The notes under the pieces are model-generated. The model was not told the origin of the DNA. It saw only the letters and a program-made list of their open reading frames with translations, and did not search any database. From Bacteroidales bacterium (GTDB lineage Bacteria; Bacteroidota; Bacteroidia; Bacteroidales; UBA932), in assembly GCA_024401895.1 (NCBI GenBank), contig JAKSKE010000015.1, forward strand, positions 1 through 37,885: 37,885 nt of DNA, in the 5' to 3' direction. Below, piece by piece: positions 33,173-37,885 of this stretch (position 1 is the stretch's first letter; every line of letters starts with the position of its first letter). Made by a program: the position numbers and the translations under genes.

Positions 33173-34104
33173 GGTGGTGCTGTGCGGCGGGGAGACGGGA
33201 AGTGCAAATACCTGGATATTTCGAAAGATGTGGCGTCGGATATCTTCAAGAGTTGATTCGCAAGTTTATGCGCGACGTTTTCATTAAACCGCAATTCACC
33301 TGCTGTCCCGAACATACCCATCTTTCTGAAGACTTTAAACAATGTCGTGTAATGCCTGTAATTTTCCTTGCTCAGATCTTCCCCGATTTCATAATCCGAT
33401 CCGGTGGTAGATTCCAATGCGATTTTAAGAGATTCGAGACTACCGAATCGGGATACCATTGATTTGTAGTCGATTGCATTATATGAGGAAATGATGAAAT
33501 CACACATCTGTAAGCGTTCCGATACCGATAATTTTTTCATCCACGTTTCCAGAAAGTTATACCGGATAGGGTGCCCGGAGTTTCTTGCCTCAATTACAAG
33601 AGAGCGGGTCCGACTGAAATCTGCAGAACATCTTCGCAATATCATCTCTTCCGAGAACGGGTGAGAATTTGAGTGATATTGAAGAAAGTTCCACCGGTAT
33701 TCAAAAGCTTTGTCGCACGCATTCTTTTCGACAGGATTGTTGAGGATGTATACCAGGCAACTACGACTTTTCTTACCGGATGTTTTCCGACTTTTATTCA
33801 GGCCTTTTTTGAAGTGAAGTATGCGGGTTCCTCCCCTGCTGTTATATTCCAAACTAAAAGAAGACAGCGTTGTACGCATACAGTTTATGATTTCGTTAAG
33901 ATCTCCGTAAAAAGCCACGTGAATATGGTTCAGCATAAGCGTTACCGCAACCAGTGTGACTTTGTACTTTCTAACATTGGTGCACAAAAGACAGAAAAAT
34001 ACGATATAATCCCACTCGGTATAGAATATCACGCCCTTGTCTTCAGAAATCTGACATATGTGATACAATTCTTTTACTCTGTTATTCCTAAACGCCTCAT
34101 CCAT
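33136..34104 (-). CDS. IS200/REP-associated (Y1) transposase-like protein
   Basis: A 322-residue Y1_Tnp-family protein, relatives of which are single-strand-specific HUH nucleases that act on hairpin-forming DNA. The metal-binding HUH motif is H60-I-H62 in LMLNHIHVAFYG. The family segment SCLVYILNNPVEKNACDKAFEYRWNFLQY is clear (residues ~116-143), followed by a C-terminal helical domain ending EISRYLHFPS. The usual catalytic Tyr (Y-x-x-x-[FY]-N) aligns with F83 in SFSLEYN, with Y87 nearby, so activity is uncertain. Start at 34104 is chosen because a TATTTTTG box lies just upstream. The gene is visibly AT-richer than its neighbours, suggesting transfer. Its stop codon lies in a 39-bp duplication next to element A. 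Confidence 0.82.
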   Translation of the reverse strand: MDEAFRNNRVKELYHICQISEDKGVIFYTEWDYIVFFCLLCTNVRKYKVTLVAVTLMLNHIHVAFYGDLNEIINCMRTTLSSFSLEYNSRGGTRILHFKKGLNKSRKTSGKKSRSCLVYILNNPVEKNACDKAFEYRWNFLQYHSNSHPFSEEMILRRCSADFSRTRSLVIEARNSGHPIRYNFLETWMKKLSVSERLQMCDFIISSYNAIDYKSMVSRFGSLESLKIALESTTGSDYEIGEDLSKENYRHYTTLFKVFRKMGMFGTAGELRFNENVAHKLANQLLKISDATSFEISRYLHFPSPRRTAPPLHTAQDTRGEF

Positions 34105-34137
34105 ATTCAACAATTGAATACCTATACAGTATCGATG

Positions 34138-34145
34138 CAAAAATA
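34138..34145 (-). promoter_or_regulatory. -7 box (TATTTTTG) of the transposase gene
   Basis: TATTTTTG on the minus strand fits TAnnTTTG, 33 nt before the ATG at 34104. A TTTG at 34170-34173 gives a 24-nt spacer, longer than usual, so the promoter is probably weak. Confidence 0.45.
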
Positions 34146-34295
34146 TAATAAACCCCACTACACGACATACAAAAAGCTATCTTTCTTTTTTTTAATGTAA
34201 ATTTTAACGTCTTTTTTTAAGAATGCCACCGTCTTGAAATCGCTTTGGGATAATCGGCGAATTATTTATACCTTAATCAATTAAAATTCACATCT

Positions 34296-35288
34296 ATGAG
34301 AATAGGAATACTGGGATGCGGTCACATTGCCGAAAAGATGGCGGCGACGCTCGCCGATATGCCGGAGATGCGTTATGCGGCGGCAGCCCGCGAACTCTCC
34401 CGCGCCCGCGAATTCGCTTCGAGGTACGGTTTTGCCAAGGCTTACGGTTCATATCTCGAACTTGTCGAGGATAAAGACGTAGACCTTGTTTACATTGCAA
34501 CACCCCATTCGTTCCACTACGAACACGCCAGGCTTGCCATCGAACACGGCAAAGCAGTCCTGTGCGAAAAGTCGTTTATGCTCAATGCGCGACAAACAGA
34601 AGAAATTTTTGCTCTGGCGAAAGAAAAAAAAGTGTTCATTACCGAGGCCATATGGACCAGATATATGCCTTTCTCTCTGAAACTCAAAGAGATAGTTGAC
34701 AGCGGATTAATAGGGCATCCTCAATTGCTGTATGCGTCGCTGGCCTATCCCATTTCTCATAAAGAGCGTCTTGTAAAGGCCGAACTCGGCGGCGGCGCCT
34801 TACTCGACGTCGGCGTTTATACCGTCCATTTCGCAAGGATGATGTTCGGAGGCGAGATAGAGTCCATAAGCGGCCAGGCAGTTTTGAACTCTGCGGGAAT
34901 GGATATGCAGGATGTGTTCAGTTTCCGATATGCCGACGGCAGGATTGCCAATCTACAATGCAGCGCCCTGTGCGCTAACGACAGGCAAGGTATAGTGTCC
35001 GGCGACAAGGGTTATCTCGTGATTGACAACATAAACAACCCCCTGGAGGCCAGACTCTACAATCCCGACCACGAGTTGTTGGAAACGTTCAAGGCTCCTG
35101 CTCAGATTACCGGGTTCGAATATCAGGTGCGCGCTTGCGAGGACGCATTGACCCAAGGTCTCGAAGAGTCTCCATATATACCTCACGCCGAAACACTTGC
35201 CGTTATGCGAGTGATGGATGCCCTGCGCTCTGCCTGGGGAGTTGTCTTTCCCGGGGAAAATGCCGGGGGATCTGCAGACACTTTATGA
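34296..35288 (+). CDS. Gfo/Idh/MocA-family NAD(P)-dependent oxidoreductase
   Basis: A 330-residue oxidoreductase. The Rossmann motif GILGCGHIAEKMA (residues 4-16) binds NAD(P), and ATPHSFHYEHARLAIEHGKAVLCEKSF (in parts) is the typical central motif, with the usual EKP reading E91-K92-S93. KVFITEAIWTRYMP and GALLDVGVYTVHFAR are close to the dihydrodiol / D-xylose dehydrogenase subgroup. The substrate is probably a sugar or polyol but cannot be named. The gene stands alone, divergent from the transposase gene, and ends 15 nt before quasi-palindromic element B. No TAnnTTTG box is visible upstream. Confidence 0.88.
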   Translation: MRIGILGCGHIAEKMAATLADMPEMRYAAAARELSRAREFASRYGFAKAYGSYLELVEDKDVDLVYIATPHSFHYEHARLAIEHGKAVLCEKSFMLNARQTEEIFALAKEKKVFITEAIWTRYMPFSLKLKEIVDSGLIGHPQLLYASLAYPISHKERLVKAELGGGALLDVGVYTVHFARMMFGGEIESISGQAVLNSAGMDMQDVFSFRYADGRIANLQCSALCANDRQGIVSGDKGYLVIDNINNPLEARLYNPDHELLETFKAPAQITGFEYQVRACEDALTQGLEESPYIPHAETLAVMRVMDALRSAWGVVFPGENAGGSADTL

Positions 35289-35303
35289 AAGAATTCTAAT
35301 CAA

Positions 35304-35414
35304 GGGCGTTTTCAGAAGTGCTTGGTGTCCAGCGAATTACAGAAATCCCTTCCGCAGTTTGACGGAAAGGATTCCAGCAACTTATTGAATACCAATCGTT
35401 TCCAAAAACAGCCC
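35304..35414. repeat. Quasi-palindromic element, copy B (111 bp)
   Basis: Begins GGGCGTTTTCAG and ends CCAAAAACAGCCC. The central stem is AATCCCTTCCG (35344-35354) with CGGAAAGGATT (35363-35373), one mismatch. Shared with copy A are GGGCGTTTT, CCAGCGA, AATCCCTTCC and TGACGGAA in the same order, and the reverse-strand match GCGTTTTCAGAAGTGCTT. It lies between two convergent genes and could also end transcription. Confidence 0.85.
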
Positions 35415-35481
35415 ACTGTTGTAAGGCATCGTGTAAGGTTTCTGATGGTGAAGGGCGGCGGCGGAGCGATGCCGGAGGGGC

Positions 35482-36315
35482 TTACTGACGGCGGGCTTCT
35501 TCCAAAAGGTCGGCGAAGTGGGCAATGTCACGGCAGATGAGCGAGGGCTGCTTGGGGGCTGCCTGCGCCACTTCGAGCGTGGTTTCGCCACTCAGCACCA
35601 GTACTCCGAAGGCACCGGCGCGGTGAGCCATCTCTATGTCGGTGTAAATGCGGTCTCCAACCATAGCTATCTGCCCGGCCGTCAGGCCAAGGCGCCCCTG
35701 TATTCCGGCAAGCATATTGGGGTCGGGCTTGCCCAGGGTAACGTCCGGTTGCCTGCCGGTGGCGTGCTCGACGCATTTGCAGATACTGCCGCAGTCCACC
35801 AGGACGGTGGGCTGGTCGGTGGGGCATACGCGGTCGGGGTTGGTGGCCAGATAGGGCAGGCCCTGCGAAACCCACCAGGCCGCCCTGCACAGACGGGAGT
35901 AGGTTAGGGTCATATCGAACGAGCCTATGACAATGTCCGGACGGTCATCGGGGCTGTCCGAAGTCAGCTCGAATCCGGCCTCCTGCATCATCGCGCACAT
36001 AGAAGGAGTTCCCAGCACGAAAAGTTTTCGTGCCGATGGGTAATGCGTGCGAATGTAGTCGATCATTGCTATGCTGGTGGTGTACATCTGCTCCGGCGTA
36101 GCATCTATCCCCATCCGCTTTAGCTTGGCAAGGTAGTCCGAGAGCGATTTGGTGGGGTTGTTGGTAAGAAACGAGTAACTGACTCCCATCGCGCGAAGCC
36201 GGGAAAGAAATTCGAGCGTAAACGGGAAAATTGTGTCGGACAGGTAGATGGTTCCGTCCATATCCAGTGCTACGTGCTTGATGGATAGCAGCTTATTCTT
36301 CAATTCCTCTGTCAT
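35482..36315 (-). CDS. HAD-superfamily subclass IIA phosphatase (NagD/AraL-like)
   Basis: A 277-residue phosphatase. HAD motif I is D18-M-D20-G-T (ALDMDGTIYL), motif II is FLTNNPTKS, motif III includes the Lys of LGKPDPNML, and motif IV is GDRIYTDIEMA. A C2-type cap lies between motifs II and III. Members dephosphorylate sugar phosphates and similar small metabolites (NagD, AraL, p-nitrophenyl phosphatases), and the natural substrate here is unknown. It is the last gene of a three-gene minus-strand unit, 16 nt after a lipoprotein gene. In Bacillus AraL sits beside AraM; here the AraM-like gene is 6 kb away. Confidence 0.9.
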   Translation of the reverse strand: MTEELKNKLLSIKHVALDMDGTIYLSDTIFPFTLEFLSRLRAMGVSYSFLTNNPTKSLSDYLAKLKRMGIDATPEQMYTTSIAMIDYIRTHYPSARKLFVLGTPSMCAMMQEAGFELTSDSPDDRPDIVIGSFDMTLTYSRLCRAAWWVSQGLPYLATNPDRVCPTDQPTVLVDCGSICKCVEHATGRQPDVTLGKPDPNMLAGIQGRLGLTAGQIAMVGDRIYTDIEMAHRAGAFGVLVLSGETTLEVAQAAPKQPSLICRDIAHFADLLEEARRQ

Positions 36316-36331
36316 TGCAGTAAATTTTATT

Positions 36332-37123
36332 TTAGAGCTCCGGGGTGCTCATCACCTCGGTAATGCAATTGAGCAGAAAGCCGCTCTTGCCAAGGATGAA
36401 CGCCCGCTCCATAGGCTGGCCGAAGGAGAATATTTCTACAAGGAAGGTCCCCTCGAAACTGTAATTTCCGTCGGGATTTTCTGCCTGCGAAAGTTTGTTC
36501 AAACTTATTTCAAAGCTGTCTTCGTTGCGGTCAACGTCGCAGGTGAGATACCGGGCCTCGATTCCCGTGGCGTTGGAATCGGTTTCCTTCCCGCTGACAC
36601 CCGCGAGCCAGACTCTTTCGTTGGCGTCATCGCTGTGAAGGGCTACGTTTCCTACAACGGATGCCTCATTGCTTACCTTCCATTGCCCCGGCCCTGTACA
36701 GCTCACCAGGAGACTGGCTTCAGAAATACTGTACGGCAGATCCTCCTTGAGTAAATTATAAAGCGCTTCGGCCTCGAGATAGAGCCCCCACTGCGTACCC
36801 GGAGTGCAGATGTCCTTGCCGTTTGTGTCTATAATAAGGGCGGTAAGTCCGCCGGAGAGCAGTACCGCATATTTGTTGTGGTCGTATTGAGCCACCATAT
36901 TGGCAAAGCGGTGGGTCTTGCGCTCTTCGTCATTCACGTTCAGAAAAGCCTGCAGGTCATAGGCAATATCTACAGCAAGGACGGGAGCGGCCACTTTGTC
37001 GTAGAAGAGATTGCAGGCGTAGTTCTTCAGATTGTCCTGCCTGGACGGGATGTACCGGACATTTTTCTGACAAGAACAGAAAAGCTGCAGCAAAACTGCA
37101 AAAACCAGGATATTTCTTTTCAT
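36332..37123 (-). CDS. Predicted lipoprotein of unknown function
   Basis: A 263-residue protein. From the ATG at 37123 it starts MKRNILVFAVLLQLFCSCQK, a type II signal peptide with the lipid-bearing Cys most likely at residue 18. A longer frame adds ten residues upstream of the signal peptide and overlaps the preceding gene, so it is not used. The body is a mixed alpha/beta sequence with no motif I can name. It lies between a beta-barrel gene (10 nt upstream) and the HAD phosphatase (16 nt downstream), an operon that suggests an envelope role. Confidence 0.75.
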   Translation of the reverse strand: MKRNILVFAVLLQLFCSCQKNVRYIPSRQDNLKNYACNLFYDKVAAPVLAVDIAYDLQAFLNVNDEERKTHRFANMVAQYDHNKYAVLLSGGLTALIIDTNGKDICTPGTQWGLYLEAEALYNLLKEDLPYSISEASLLVSCTGPGQWKVSNEASVVGNVALHSDDANERVWLAGVSGKETDSNATGIEARYLTCDVDRNEDSFEISLNKLSQAENPDGNYSFEGTFLVEIFSFGQPMERAFILGKSGFLLNCITEVMSTPEL

Positions 37124-37133
37124 AACTTTCCTT

Positions 37134-37739
37134 TTAAAATCTGTATCCGGCACCTATGGTAAATCCTATGTTCTTCATACTCAGGTTCGATTCGGCAAAG
37201 CCATAGACCCGCTTGCCCACGGTGACGCCCAGAAGCGTGGTGTGGAACAGCGCGTTGAAAGTAACCTTGCCAGCGCTCGAACCGAGAGCAACGCCGAGCC
37301 CAATGTCGGAATAGAGGCTTACCAGGTCGGCCCGCAGATAGGAGAATCTGACCTTTGGCAGAACGTGGAACATAAATCCTTTGTCGGAAGGGAGTTTGAC
37401 TCCAAAGGCGTTGGTCTTATAGTTCCAAAGCGGTGTGTAGCCGAAATCGGCGCAGACCGAAATCCAATTTTTGAAAAAGTGAGAGTATTCTACGCTGAAC
37501 ACCCCCGCAGAATGGGCCTCACTTACAATGTCACGATAGGCATCGCCAAGGGTATAGCCTATGCCGAAGTAATGCGGACCGTAGAATTCGCCCAGAAAAT
37601 AAGCCGGAGAGATGCTCCAGCCCACGCGGACCTCATCCCTGTCGCCACGTGTATTGTACCCCTGTGCCGTTTCGCCGTTTTGTGCGCGCAAAGACACGGA
37701 GAAAGCCAGGACAGTAAGGATTAAAATCAATCGTTTCAT
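37134..37739 (-). CDS. Outer-membrane beta-barrel protein
   Basis: A 201-residue secreted protein. The signal peptide MKRLILILTVLAFSVSLRA is cut before QN. The rest alternates hydrophobic and polar residues with many Gly and aromatic positions and ends in GAGYRF, the terminal-aromatic pattern of outer-membrane barrels recognised by BamA. Small 8-strand barrel of the porin-family type is likely. The ATG at 37739 is chosen because it gives the signal peptide and lies 12 nt after a TAAATTTG box. First gene of the unit with the lipoprotein and the HAD phosphatase. Confidence 0.82.
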   Translation of the reverse strand: MKRLILILTVLAFSVSLRAQNGETAQGYNTRGDRDEVRVGWSISPAYFLGEFYGPHYFGIGYTLGDAYRDIVSEAHSAGVFSVEYSHFFKNWISVCADFGYTPLWNYKTNAFGVKLPSDKGFMFHVLPKVRFSYLRADLVSLYSDIGLGVALGSSAGKVTFNALFHTTLLGVTVGKRVYGFAESNLSMKNIGFTIGAGYRF

Positions 37740-37751
37740 AAGTTTGCCCTG

Positions 37752-37779
37752 CAAATTTAATAAAAATCGGAGAAAACAA
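37752..37779 (-). promoter_or_regulatory. Promoter of the beta-barrel gene unit
   Basis: TAAATTTG on the minus strand (37752-37759) fits TAnnTTTG. A TTG at 37777-37779 lies 17 nt upstream. The leader would be about 5-8 nt. Confidence 0.6.
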
Positions 37780-37837
37780 CCGGCCGAGGTGTGGCGGTGA
37801 CAAGCAAGCCTTGCAAGGCTCCGACAGAAAGCGCAAA

Positions 37838-37854
37838 ACGCGAGTGACTCGCGT
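37838..37854. repeat. 17-nt palindrome ACGCGAGT-G-ACTCGCGT
   Basis: Perfect 8-bp arms around a single G, upstream of the beta-barrel gene promoter. It shares its layout with the palindromes at 28094-28128 and 615-625. Confidence 0.7.
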
Positions 37855-37885
37855 GCGTGCAAACTAGAGGGAGAAGGTTTGGTAG

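Overview
The window is a chromosomal segment of a Bacteroidales-type bacterium (phylum Bacteroidota), moderately GC-rich. The evidence is gene content and order (mraZ-rsmH-ftsL-PBP-murE-mraY-murD-ftsW-murG-murC-ftsQ-ftsA-ftsZ without murF), repeated TAnnTTTG promoter boxes with a TTG/TTTG element about 20 nt upstream, weak Shine-Dalgarno signals, and lipoprotein/OmpA proteins of the usual Bacteroidota style. Genus cannot be fixed from sequence reading alone.

Layout. 1-814: no convincing gene, a cluster of short direct repeats and palindromes. 815-2657 (minus): SPOR-domain protein then rpoN (sigma-54). 2696-4755 (plus): miaB and radC. 4741-5169 (minus): a Fur-family regulator overlapping the radC end. 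5314-9947 (minus): a large coiled-coil surface lipoprotein followed by an OmpA-like porin with an Ala-rich repeat linker. 10086-10137: divergent promoter region with four TGGAA boxes on a 10-bp period, a likely MraZ operator. 10174-28031 (plus): a 13-gene, tightly packed division and cell-wall (dcw) cluster, continuing into gltX (4-nt overlap with ftsZ) and truB. 28130-32810 (minus): rpsO, pnp, rpiB and a glycerol-1-phosphate dehydrogenase. 32989-35414: an AT-richer accessory patch with an IS200/RAYT-like Y1 transposase and a Gfo/Idh/MocA oxidoreductase, bracketed by two ~110-bp quasi-palindromic elements. 35482-37739 (minus): outer-membrane beta-barrel protein, lipoprotein and HAD-IIA phosphatase in one operon.

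How it works together. The dcw genes make lipid II (MurE, MurD, MurC, MraY, MurG), polymerise and cross-link it (FtsW, PBP) and build the divisome (FtsL, FtsQ, FtsA, FtsZ), probably under MraZ autoregulation. The Lpp-like coiled-coil lipoprotein and OmpA protein beside it are envelope proteins. miaB, truB, gltX, rsmH, rpsO and pnp serve translation and RNA turnover.

Most unusual points: (1) truB carries about 130 extra residues encoded by palindromic repeat DNA (two 96-bp direct repeats bounded by inverted 16-mers, then a second repeat-rich stretch), all in frame, resembling in logic the in-gene palindromic elements of Rickettsia; (2) the Y1-transposase gene sits next to matched quasi-palindromic elements; (3) three promoters place the -7 box only 5-6 nt before the ATG, predicting leaderless mRNAs; (4) a family of odd-length palindromes with core GCGARTGAYTCGC lies between genes.
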